The notes below the pieces were generated by a model. That model ran no database searches. It saw nothing but the letters and a program-made list of their open reading frames with translations, and was not told the origin of the DNA. The position numbers and the translations under genes are program-made. Below are positions 1-11,276 of a stretch of DNA of 64,000 nt, piece by piece; position 1 is the first letter of the stretch; the number at the start of each line of letters is the position of its first letter. Source of the DNA: Pratylenchus scribneri (lineage: Eukaryota > Nematoda > Chromadorea > Rhabditida > Pratylenchidae); NCBI GenBank assembly GCA_030063045.1, contig JAQSEB010000105.1, positions 62,001 through 126,000 of the forward strand, read 5' to 3'.

Positions 1-1629
1 CGCATTCAGTTGCATTGCTCCATTTTTCCCGAAGGAAGCCGAGTTAAAAGGGTATGAGTTAGGAGTTACTTAATCATCAAAATATAATTATTGTATATTT
101 CTGAAGAATGAACCAATCTGAGATCGGCCTAATATTTGGCATCTTCGAATTGTGTATGTTCTTCATCGCTCCAATTTTAGGCAAATATGTGAGTATTTTT
201 AACACAATATAATGTATAATAATTAATAATGTTCAATCATTTAAGTTGGTTTCAATTGGCTCCAAACCAATGATCATTATTGGTCTTTTTGTCACCTCCA
301 TCACTGCAATCACCTTTGGAATGCTCAAATTACTTCCCGCCGGTCCCATCTTCTTCTGGTCCGCCCTCTTCATTCGATGCGCCCAAGCATTTGGCGATGC
401 CTGTTTTGTGACCGCATGTTTTGCGATTAGTGCAAAATGTTTCCCAGGGAGAATCGCAACAATTGTGGTTGGTTTTTACTAAACCAAAATTTTGATTAAA
501 TATTCATCAATTTTAGGGAATAATGGAAACATTCGCCGGTCTTGGCTACAGTATTGGCCCACTCATTGGTGCCCTGCTTTATGAAGGTGGCGGCTTTCAA
601 CTTCCATTTTTTGTTCTTGGCTTTCTGCTCCTTTTGGCCACAATCTTTTCATATTTTCTGATCGAAAAAATTGATGATAAACCAACGGATGATGCAATGG
701 GCATCCTCACAATGCTCAAAATTCCCGTCATTTGGCTAATGATCTGTGCCGTAATCATTTGTGCAATTTCACTGTCATTTTTCGACCCAACATTGGATAA
801 ACATTTGAGATCGGTAAGTAATTTACATATTGTTAATTATTTCTAAACATTAATTTTAAGTTCAATTTGTCGCCAAAAACGGTGGGATTAATATTTCTAC
901 TTTTTGATGGCTTTTATTGTCTCACTGCACCACTTTGGGGTCTTCTCCTCGATCGATGGAATTGTTCAAATGCACTAATGCTTTTTGGCTCAATGGCCAC
1001 CATCTTTTCCCTGGTTTTGATTGGACCAATGCCATTTTTGAACATCGAAAAGTAAGTTTAATTGCATTCGTTTTTTAATATTTTGTATATTTATAGGAAT
1101 TTAATTCTGATCTGCATCTCTTTGGCTGTTTTGGGTATTGCTTCAGGTATTTTTTATTAAAATTCTTAATATTCTCCTTTATTTAAGGCGCTCTCTACAT
1201 TCCAACTTTCAAAAATTGCCTTGATGCTGTAAAGTAAGTGAATAAATTAACTATCAAATTTAAAATAATTTTTTTAGAGAAAATGGCTACGAGGATTCAT
1301 TCCAAACATATGGTTATGTGTCCGGTGTATTCCAATCTGCATTTGCCGTTGGGTAATTTAAATTCAATTAAAATAAAATGATGTTCAATTTCTTATTTAG
1401 TGCATTTCTTGGTCCCACTCTCGGCAGCATTTCAGTGGAAAGTTTTGGCTTACCAATCACAACAACAATTATTGCAGGGATTATTATTATTTTCGTAAGT
1501 CATTTATTAAATTAAACATTGTATTTATTTTTTCCCTTTTTTCAGATATTTGCCTTAATAACATTTTTTGTTTGTAAACGATTTTCTCCACAATATCCAG
1601 TCAACAGCAAAAGAAGCGGATCCTGCTGA
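1..1629 (+). CDS. MFS transporter, SLC18B1/VMAT-like (5' end outside window)
   Basis: Multi-pass membrane transporter of the major facilitator superfamily; substrate unknown. I read exons at 1-51, 107-188, 246-467, 517-813, 861-1051, 1097-1146, 1188-1233, 1278-1352, 1401-1494 and 1546-1629, and the phases agree at every junction. The first partial exon reads AFSCIAPFFPKEAELKG and runs into SEIGLIFGIFE, the TM1-loop-TM2 pattern of SLC18-type carriers. A later segment has AQAFGDA followed by GLGYSIGPLIGALLYE, resembling TM4-TM5 of SLC18B1. Hydrophobic helices continue to a short basic tail ending KRSGSC before TGA. The start codon lies upstream of the window. Family assignment is from motif memory; another DHA1-type MFS branch is possible. 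Confidence 0.78.
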
Positions 1630-1849
1630 ACATTTTTAATAGTCAATCAAAGAAGAATTCAACTTTTTAATTTAATTTATTAAATGATGAATGATTTTTA
1701 ATAGAATAAAAATTCATAATATTCACATTTTTTGATTAATATATAATATATATTCAAATTATTTACATATCTGATATAAATCAAATCAATATTTTCTTTA
1801 ATAATTATTGATTTAAGCAATAATAAGAATAAATAACAAATCTACGACA

Positions 1850-3641
1850 ATGCCAATATATTTGCCCGTCGAAAATTGGACAGAAATCTTCAAATCGCTT
1901 GAACAACCGGAACAAATTCAAAACATCTCACTGGTCAATTATTTGTTTTATGACATCATTACCACGAATTTGGCCAAAAAATATGGCGAAGAAGAACATC
2001 GAAAGATGTTATCCGATCTGAGTTTTTCCCGCAAACAATGGGGCCACACAAAATTATGCAAACGTGGCACAAACAATGAGCTTCCAATCGCCGTAGTTCC
2101 TCCACCGGAATATGTTCGCTTCAGTCGACTTTATATTCAGTAAGATTTTCTTGATAATACTACGTAATCTTCTAATATTTTGTCATTTTGGTGATCCAGT
2201 GCTTTCCTTCTTCAATCTAATCCGACAATGCTTTCAGCAGGGCTTTCTTCTCGTGGTAAAATCCGATTTTTTAATTGACGCAATTTTAACCAAATTAATT
2301 TCTTAGGTGAAATTCCAACCAGCTAATCGCAATGAGCAACTGATTCACACCGCCGATTTTGCTAAATTCCAAATGTTCGCTCGTCAAGCACTGATTGGCC
2401 ATTGCTTTGGATTGGACAGTGGAGAAACAATTGTTCATCATTACAAGGCAAATAATTTTAATCATTATTCAAAAATATTTTTGTGTGTCTTTAGATTAGC
2501 CTAAAAATAATCTTTTCATTTTCTTTATAGAGATTTTGAGTGTAGCTTTTTTGGCTTGCGGTATTTAATTTGTAAAAAAAGTCATAAAAATAAGGCTAAA
2601 GCCTTTGGCCATAATTTTTTATGATTTGGTCAAAATTAAAGAGTAAGTGTATTAAACAGTTTAAACCGATTTTGGTTTTTAGTTCAAAATTAAGTCGATT
2701 GGTTGACACTAGCCCTTAGCCCACCATAAATACCTAAATAATGAATCTGCGAGACCCAGAATCTAAGTTTTATGGATCTAGGATTTTGAATGATTATATT
2801 CTTTATTTAAGAAAATTAAATAATTTATAATTTAATTAAATATTTTTAAATTATTTTTATAAATTTCAGCCCCGTCAACTAATTGGCCATTTGTTGGATG
2901 AGGATTTTGTTTTGACCATTCCTCGCATTCGTGGCATCGCTTTTGACAATAATTTCATGCTTCGTTGGTTGTTCACGCCGACCGCCACAACGCGTTTGGA
3001 TTCTATGGGAACTTCCAACTCGAATGAAAAATCGCATTATTCAGGTAAGCACAAAATTTATTCATAGGATCCAAATTCAAAAGTGGGCTGAACCAATTTT
3101 GATGATTTTGTTATTAAATTAGAATTATGTCAAATCATTAACTCATTTTAAATAATAATATTATATTAGCTGAGAGCCTCCTCTTTAAGCAAATCCTAAT
3201 CAAAATGGCCCATCTAATAAGACATTTATCAAATTTCACAATAATCCAATGTCCACAACATTTTATCTTCCCTTAAAAATCCACAGGAATTCACCAACAA
3301 CGCCACAGTTGCCCAAAGATTCATCATTATGTTTCTACGATTCAACCATCCAGCACCGAATGAGGAAACACAAAACCAACTCACCCAAGAATGTCTTCGT
3401 TATTGTCCAATAATGCATGTGGCTAATAGATGGTTCGATTTCATTATTCGTCAACCAATTGGTGAAGCCGCTCCCAATTTCCATGAAATTAGCCGTGACC
3501 GTGATTTCCGTATCTCAGTGAGTAAAAAAAATACCATAATATTTTTAACACTTGCGCATTCAGATAATTTGTGGGCTTCCTTCAAATAATCGTCCAACCA
3601 TTTGTTTGTTTGACCAATTGCACGAACAATTGCGAGATTAG
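1850..3641 (+). CDS. F-box-like family protein, hypothetical, with an apparent frame break
   Basis: The N-terminus MPIYLPVENWTEIFKSLE resembles the opening of nematode F-box proteins (LPxxxWxxIFxxL), which act as substrate adaptors of SCF ubiquitin ligases; this is weak evidence. Exons I support are 1850-2139, about 2202-2257, 2322-2451, 2870-3044, 3287-3517 and 3564-3641 (stop TAG). The intron after 2451 would use a GC donor (AAG|GCAAAT). In the 2870-3044 exon the upstream part reads well in one frame (LIGHLLDEDFVLTIPRIRG) while the end reads well in another (VWILWELPTRMKNRIIQ) and continues in phase into the next exon (EFTNNATVAQRFII). No splice pair repairs this, so there is either a sequencing error or a real frameshift. 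The tail ends PTICLFDQLHEQLRD. The long intron 2452-2869 carries a degenerate foldback repeat. Confidence 0.5.
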
Positions 3642-3825
3642 GAGAGACAACCGAAATGACCAATGGAAATGATAAAAATACAATATATTCACATCCATTA
3701 AGTATACACCATTCCGAAGTTATAAATATAATATTCAGGAATTTTTTCTTTATTCTTTCGCCATTGTTGATTATTAAATTATTTATTTGTATAAAAATTG
3801 AAATTAAAATTTTAAATTTATAAGA

Positions 3826-4594
3826 TTGTTTGTTAAAATCAGAATGTTTGTGAAAATCAGAATGTTTGTGAAAAATCAGAATGTTTGTGAAAATCAGAAT
3901 GTTTGTGAAAATCATAATGTTTGTGAAAAATCAGAATGTTTGTGAAAATCAGAATGTTTGTGAAAATCAGAATGTTTGTGAAAATCAGAATGTTTGTGAA
4001 AATCAGAATGTTTGCGAAAATCAGAATGTTTGTGAAAATCAGAATGTTTGTGAAAATCAGAATGTTTGTGAAAATCAGAATGTTTGTGAAAATCAGAATG
4101 TTTGTGAAAATCAGAATGTTTGTGAAAATCAGAATGTTTGTGAAAATCAGAATGTTTGCGAAAATCAGAATGTTTGTGAAAATCAGAATGTTTGTGAAAA
4201 TCAGAATGTTTGTGAAAATCAGAATGTTTGTTAAAAACAGAATGTTTGTGAAAATCAGAATGTTTGTGAAAAATCAGAATGTTTGTGAAAATCAGAATGT
4301 TTGGGAAAATCAGAATGTTTGTGAAAATCAGAATGTTTGCGAAAATCAGAATGTTTGGGAGAATCAGAATGTTCGTGAAAAATCAGAATGTTCGTGAAAA
4401 ATCAGAATGTTTGTGAAAAATCAGAATGTTTGTGAAAATCAGAATGTTTGTGAAAATCAGAATGTTCGTGAAAAATCAGAATGTTTGTGAAAAATCAGAA
4501 TGTTTGTGAAAATCAGAATGTTTGTGAAAATCAGAATGTTTGTGAAAATCAGAATGCTTGGGAGAATCAGAATGTTTGTGAAAATCAGAATGTT
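3826..4594 (+). repeat. 18-bp minisatellite, array 1
   Basis: About 42 tandem copies of an 18-bp unit, AATCAGAATGTTTGTGAA, with occasional 19-bp copies (an extra A) and point variants (TTCGTG, TTGCG, TTGGGAG). It starts about 190 bp after the F-box-like gene. Because 18 is a multiple of three, long ORFs run through it (ENQNVC and MFVKIR on +), but the 19-bp copies break every frame, which argues against coding. Confidence 0.97.
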
Positions 4595-7582
4595 GGTATA
4601 AAGCCGAGAAAATTTGAATATAATATTTCTCCCGCATAGAATTCAAAATTAACCTCCATCCACCAAATGTTTTGTTTAGGGGGGCTTAAGCCTAGTAATC
4701 TGAAAGGATGGACATTTTTGTTGGCTGGGAAAACCGTCCAAGCGACAAACCATTCATCCAACCTTCCCGTCGTCCACTCAACCCTCTCATTTTGTGCAAT
4801 TCAAAATGTGGACGAAAGAAAGGAAAGGGCTCAAATTCCATCCTTCCATATATTTGGCCCTTTTTGAGTACAACAATGCTTTTTTGTGCCCACCAATCCA
4901 AAAAAATTGAGGAATATTTTGTTATGGCCAAAAGAGCTCTAATTTGATTATTTATATTTGTAATAAATAATGTTATGCCTTTTTGACTGCAATTTGCTTG
5001 GGCCAAAAGAGTAATTTGTGTGAAATAAAATATTCAAATGTGGCCAATCATCCGAATTTTATTCCCTCATTGTCCATTCAATGTTTTCATTTTCCATTTC
5101 CTCTCTTAAGCCTCAATCCATTCGGCTTTCTTTCTTTTTCACATTGGCGTCCCTCATTTTTTTGTTGGGCCAAGCCGGTCATCCATCGGTGGCCGATGGA
5201 GGACGGAATTTGGGAGAGGGGGGAATATGCGAGGGTGAATGAATGGGGAAAAGATGCGACCTTTCTATACTCGGCCCTGTGATGTCCAAATTTGCCTCTT
5301 TACCTCTCTTGGGGATCGGTCGGGAGAGCAGTCGAGAAGGGGACGAGACCGTCGTTGGTGGAAGGCCAAACAAACCTCCACCACCAAATGTGACCGCTGA
5401 CCCCTTGATGCCCTCGCTTTCCCCTTTGCTTGGCTTGTTTGACTTAAATTTTGGGAAATTTTTGGGGATGGCGGACGGAAGGATTACCCTATTCCCCTTT
5501 CCCTTTTCACATTTGTGGCCCTTTTTTTGGTTTTTGAAAGCTTTATTATTTAAATTTTGGTGGAATATTTGAACCAATTTTTACTATTTTGGCCACAATT
5601 TTATGGCCAAATTGCAACAAATTCCCCAAATTTTTGACATTTTCTTCTAAGGATTCAAATCTTTTTCAATGTTCCGCACCAACATTTTCCCCGATCAAAT
5701 AAATCACCGATTGCTTTTTATCAATTTTTCTTCTTGCTCATTCAATGGAAATGCCGCGGTCATTTTTCTTTTTGCATCTCCAAAGCCAATTCCCATCACT
5801 CACTCTCATTTCGCCCACCATTTTTTGAAGAGGGCACAAAAAGGCAAACAAACCCCTGGGCCAATGTGTGTGGTGAAGGGCAACCCAAACAAATGTTGTT
5901 GGGGTGGCAAAAAGCGCAACGGCCGAAAGTGAAGGGCAAAAATTGAGCCTCGCCCTGAAGAGACCTTCTCCAAGCCAAATGTGGCGAATGGGTGGGGAAA
6001 TGTGTGCCGGTGCCGGGGTCATCGGATGAAGGAGGGACGAGGGATGGATGGTCCATTCGGACAGTCCAGTCTCAAATTTATGGGCATAATATCGACGAGG
6101 ACCGTCAGTGGTCGACGACCTCGAGCTGGCCCTCGACTTTCCCTCCATTTCCTCCATCAATTACATTTTCTTCTACTTTTTTTTTATATTATTAATCCAT
6201 GCAAAAATGAGTCAATTTTTCAAGCACAAAATTAGAGTTTTTGGTAGAAAATGCAGATTTTGGCCTATTTGAGGCATCTCCATTAGTTTGATTCTCAGGG
6301 ATATATGAGGGTTTAGCAGAAAAATACTATAAAAACCATATTTTATTATACCGTATCTTTGCAAATGACCATAGTCAATGAACAATTTTACATGCCTTAG
6401 GGTCATAATCATAAATTGATCCATCAATGTTTCCCTTCATTTTTATTCTTTGACACAAACAACCCCATTAAAATCCCTCAACAAAAACAAATTAATCCTC
6501 CCTTTCCACAATTTCTTGGCCACTGCTAATTTGGCCCACATAATCCATCTTCCCCTCCTCATATCCCTTTTTACCCATCCATCCTCCATTCGGCCCTTTT
6601 TCATTAGGAATTCTTCCAATTTTCTCGCACCAACACCCCCAAGCGCATTGGGGCGCATTGGAATTGAAAGGAGAGGGAAACTCATTATCCGCATCCGGAT
6701 GGACGGCGCATGAATGGAAAAGGCCGAATTGTGAGAGGGGAAATGGGAGAAGGGATTTGGTCGCGTTGGACCTTTGGCCCTTTCACACCCATATTTTTCC
6801 AACCAGCTGCTACTGCTGCCGGACAATATCCAAAATCCATGGTCATTCATTTGATTATTTTAGAACTTTGAAGTTATAAAAGATATGGGCCAAAAATCCA
6901 TTTAAAAAGATTAAAAATTTTGAATTGGCCATAAAATTGTTCCACCCTCATTGAATTTATTCAAATTTATAAACAATTCCAATCCTCCCTTCTCTTTTTG
7001 GGGGAATGACCAAAATATGCCATTGGACCAACCAAAGAGGAAATGGTCCCTGGCCACAGAGCAGAAGGCCATCCATCCTTCATTTCATTCATTCCACTTG
7101 CTGTCAGCCGGCCTTCCCCCTTCCAACCCAAATCATCAAGCACAAAATAGCCATCCCCCCCCCCCCCCCCCCTTTCATTGCCTTTGTGTCCACAACAACA
7201 CAAGGGTTGAATATGTTGGTGACAGTGGGATAAATTTGCTTTTGGCCACCCTCATACTCGATAATGAAATTACATCATTATGGGTTTGAGGGCCTGCTGC
7301 CAACCTCTCCTCCCATTTCCACCAAATGCCCTCTTTGTTTGCGCCGAAATTCACACTCCCACCAACTCAATTTCCTATTCCAACCAACCCCAATTTTTCA
7401 TTTTCTTTCATTCCTTTTTACGATATTCCTTTGGTCAAAAAATTCATCAAAAAATTTAAGCAAATATTTGTCCCTAATTAATTGAATTGAAGTGAAGAAG
7501 GCAACTTTTTTGTGGCCAAAAAGAAAATGCTGGTATTTTTCTGACAATTCTAGAATAAATTCTCCTCATATTTTTGTGCCAG
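4595..7582. other. Gene-free stretch, GC-richer than its flanks
   Basis: I see no convincing exon. Several ORFs of 60-140 codons overlap on both strands but lack splice-consistent continuation and have shadow-like composition. The stretch is rich in GGCC and CCATCC-type words and contains a long C tract at 7155-7172. It may hold 5' exons or promoter sequence of the astacin-like gene downstream. Confidence 0.5.
7155..7172 (+). repeat. Homopolymer tract of 18 C
   Basis: A run of 18 cytosines, with a G-quadruplex-capable complementary strand. In Caenorhabditis such tracts are deletion hot spots without the DOG-1/FANCJ helicase; relevance here is inferred. Confidence 0.95.
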
Positions 7583-7695
7583 ATTCCATCATTTTGTCTG
7601 CTCATTTTGCTGTTTTGCAATGTCCTCCAAATGTCAAAGTCAATGTCCATTTCCCACCTCAACCATTCATTCACCGTCGATCTTTCCCAACTGCT
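7583..7695 (+). other. Candidate upstream exon (signal-peptide-like) of the astacin-like gene
   Basis: A good acceptor (TTTTTGTGCCAG) precedes an open frame reading IPSFCLLILLFCNVLQ, a hydrophobic core followed by polar sequence, as in a signal peptide. It ends at a possible donor GTAAAA. The start codon would have to lie in a further upstream exon. Joining to the exon at 8027 is not proven. Confidence 0.3.
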
Positions 7696-8026
7696 TGGTA
7701 AAAATAAAAAAGGAATTGTAAAAAAATTATTTTAAACCTTAATTAGCTTTATTTATTAATTAATTCCAATCTTATAAAGTTGAATGCCCCTTTCATAGGA
7801 AAAAGACCAAGGACCATATTTTTCCTAATAAGGACCCGGGGTTACTAATTACTATTTTTCGGAAACTCTTTGAAAGGGGCTATTAATGGAGAGGGGACTT
7901 CTAATAGAGAGGGCATCAATTTTCGGAAAAATAAGAAATAAAAGAGATACCATTACCATAAAACTATATAAATACCTTGAAATTAAATTACTAATAAATT
8001 TCCCATTAATAAATTCTCCTTCCAAA

Positions 8027-10346
8027 GATCCAAATTTGCAAAATGGGGCAATGCGAGCAATTGAACAAATCCAGGATAAAACTTGTTTGAAATTAGCAAT
8101 CCAAAATGGAGGTGGCCCAATTGAAAATGATGGCACAAATTTCCGAATTAATTTTGTGCAATCCACGCCATCCGGGTCCTTTCCAAATTATTAAAATATA
8201 CATTATTTATTCCAATATTATTTTCAGTCTTTGCGGTTTGGATTCCTCATTCTTCAATTCACGTGTAAAAAATGTCACAATTTATTTGAACACAAAATGC
8301 GCATCGGCCAATGTTGGTGTTAAAAATATTCCCGAGTAATTGGTTCCTTCCTTACTCCTTTTATTTAGGATGTTGAAATTATTTGCCTTCGGTTGCTTGG
8401 CCTTGCCTTGACCGGCGAAAAAACATCGACCGAATCCGTTGTGCCCAACATTAATAAACATTTCTTTTGTCCTGGTTAGTTTTTTGTAACCAGTTGGTTA
8501 TTTTAATATTTTGGCATTTCATTAACCACTCTTCCTTTTATTCAAGACCATTGCACGCAACTTTGCAAAAATGGTGGAATCCTCTCGCCCGATGATTGCA
8601 CATGTCGATGTCCATTTAACGGACTTTTTGATGGGGAAAATTGCGAAGAATTGGTTCAGCCATTTTTTATTATAATTTTAAAACATCAATTTGAGGTCAA
8701 ATTAGGCGAATACACTGATTCAGCCTGTGGGCAAATCAACGTCAACAATAATGGCGAAGGAGGCATTCTCAAATTGAGGTGGGAAACATTCAAATGATTT
8801 GTATTTTGTTAACGATTTTTAGACTAGCAAACACGTTTTTCACAAATATTCTGATTTTCACAAACATTCTGATTTTCACAAACATTCTGATTTTCACAAA
8901 CATTCTGATTTTCACAAACATTCTGATTTTCACAAACATTCTGATTTTCACAAACATTCTGATTTTCACAAACATTCTGATTTTCACAAACATTCTGATT
9001 TTCACAAACATTCTGATTTACACAAACATTCTGATTTTTACAAACATTCTGATTTTCACAAACATTCTGATTTTCACAAACATTCTGATTTTCACAAACA
9101 TTCTGATTTTTACAAACATTCTGATTTTCACAAACATTCTGATTTTCACAAACATTCTGATTTTCACAAACATTCTGATTTTCACAAACATTCTGATTTT
9201 CACAAACATTCTGATTTTCACAAACATTCTGATTTTCACAAACATTCTGATTTTCACAAACATTCTGATTTTCACAAACATTCTGATTTTCACAAACATT
9301 CTGATTTTTACAAACATTCTGATTTTCACAAACATTCTGATTTCCAAACATTCTTAGGTTAAAATTATCCTTTCAAATTAATTATATGCCCTTTCAAAAT
9401 ATATAATGATAATGACCATTCATTTCATTTTATAGTTCTCCAATGGAATCGAACACATATTGTCAATTTCTTTTGCAAAGCGATGATCCATGGGCCCGAT
9501 TTCGGGTGGATTTCCTTGGGCTGGATATGAGCCGGAAAGCAGCTGGCACCATCGATTGTCCCGACAAATTGCAGGTGGTCATTTGATTTAAAATTGAAAT
9601 AAATTTGGGGAATATTAGGATAAATTCCACTGGCATGAGAGGTGTGTCAGAGATATTAGAAAAGGAACCCTCAGGCAAAATTTAAGAATAAATATTTAAA
9701 TATTCCTCGAATATTTCTAAATTCAATAATTTTTAGATCTATGGCCTTTCTTCAATTCCAATGTTTAGGTTTGTGTCTCCCTTCTTAAAAATCTTCGAAA
9801 ATTCACTCAAATATTAAAGTGTGAAATGTTCGGCCGCTGAGTCGCCAAAACCAGGCCAATCTTTTGATTCTGCTTCAAATTTTTTGCTTTTCCAATTGGA
9901 GGCCAATCGTTTTGATTCAACCAAACGCCAGGGTCCCTTCATTAATTACACACTGGAACTACCCGAATACAGTGAAGGTGCAGTACAATAAAATATGTTT
10001 AAAAATTTTTTGATAAAATTTTAACCAACTCCTCCATTAAATCCCCTCTCATTCCGACACAGAAATCCGACTATCTCATCCGGATGACCCATTCAATCCG
10101 CGCAAATCTGGCTCAAATTCGGCCAATGCTAAAGGCCAATATGGAGGAATGGGCGATTTGTTTCCCACCTCCCATCTTTCATTGGTCGCCCTTCTCGTTG
10201 TGATTGCCGGCGTTTTGGCCATTGTCTTCGTTTTGTTGGCAATTCGCCGTCATTCCGCAAATCGAGTGAAGAGAAATGCGAATGGAGGCCACCATGAGCC
10301 AGTGCCAAGTTCACCAACACCACCACCGGCCAATGGAGGATGTTAA
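8027..10346 (+). CDS. Astacin-like (degenerate) / EGF / CUB type I membrane protein, 5' end unresolved
   Basis: Exons read at about 8027-8175, 8228-8312, 8369-8474, 8547-8778, 9436-9574, 9737-9768, 9820-9977 and 10063-10346 (stop TAA), phases consistent. The first part (AMRAIEQIQDKTCLKL, then CGLDSSF, then KCASAN) follows the astacin (M12A) pattern. At the place of HExxHxxGxxH the protein reads CLRLLGLALTG followed by EKTSTES, so all zinc ligands and the catalytic Glu are gone. Next come an EGF-like module (LCKNGGILSPDDCTCRCPF) and a CUB-like region (roughly FEVKLGEYTDSACG onward). The order matches nematode NAS proteases. A single TM helix (LVALLVVIAGVLAIVFVLLA) precedes a short basic, proline-rich cytoplasmic tail. 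An 18-bp minisatellite lies in the intron 8779-9435. Likely a membrane-anchored binding protein rather than an enzyme. N-terminal signal peptide and prodomain are not located. Confidence 0.72.
8836..9354 (-). repeat. 18-bp minisatellite, array 2 (inverted orientation, intronic)
   Basis: About 29 copies of the same 18-bp unit as array 1, written here as its complement (TTCACAAACATTCTGATT). It fills most of the intron 8779-9435 of the astacin-like gene. Copies are almost uniformly 18 bp, so ORFs run through on both strands; these are not credible genes. Confidence 0.97.
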
Positions 10347-11276
10347 ATGTTTTGGCCAATGAATTAATTAATTTCATTTTTCTTTCTAAATTTTTTAATT
10401 CCAAATTGTTTTTATAATTTCAAATTTCAGGGCAAACTGAAAAATTCCCAAACCATTTTAAATTTTTGAAGAATTTGTTCACAGAATTTCATATTTTTTT
10501 TAAAACTTTTCTACTCAATTGCAAAAATTTGATTTTTTTTAAACATTTTTCTCATTTTCAAAATTTACATTTTTGTAATTTTTACTTTTTATTATTTTCT
10601 TTGCTTTGATAAATTTGATAAAAACAAAAATTTGTTGGGTTTTATAAATGTCAATTTTAAGAAAATATATAAGCAATATGATGGGAATGGGAATATTGGC
10701 CTGATTATTTTCAAAAGAGGAATTATTGATGCGGCAAAAATCAAAAACAATTCAAATTTAATAATTTTTGTGTAATTTTTATTGTGCAAGTCAAATTGAG
10801 AACAGCAAATTGGAATTGGGGAATGGGCTGGGAACTATTATTTTGGAGATGGATAAAATTTGAGGAAGTCCGGGAATGCAAATTTAAGCAATGCAAAAAA
10901 CGACAAAAAGCACTTGTGATTTAAAAGAGAAGAACACAGAAAGAAGAATGGAAAAACACTGGCAAAGCAAATAAAAATTTATTTATATTTTTGATTGGCT
11001 ATTTTGGGTAAAATACTAGCGCCTTTTTTATATAAATTGAATAATGGAAGTGTCAAAAATAAATATAAAAAAAAACAAACAAAAAAGTCAATACAAAATA
11101 AAATTAATAAATTTTTCAGCAGTCCAAATTGGGGATTGGGGAATCATTTTTGTGTTTTGGCTGAGAAATTAGTTCAAAATTTTGTGGAATAATTATGAAA
11201 ATTGTTGAGGGGGAATTAGAAGATTGAGCAAAAATATCTGTGCATTTTTTGTGTTCATTTTGATGTCAAAAATTCT
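10347..11276. other. Intergenic, convergent 3' ends
   Basis: AT-rich sequence between the stop of the astacin-like gene (+) and the stop of frl-1 (-). It should contain both 3' UTRs. Nothing else recognised. Confidence 0.6.

Noticed and set aside
4667..7701. Many overlapping ORFs on both strands between 4.7 and 7.7 kb
   Set aside because: No domain, no splice chain and mutual overlap on opposite strands; treated as chance frames apart from the low-confidence exon at 7583.
8779..9357. ORFs of 175-192 codons across array 2 as repeat proteins
   Set aside because: They lie within an intron whose flanking exons splice in phase, and the same array is open on both strands simply because the unit is 18 bp.
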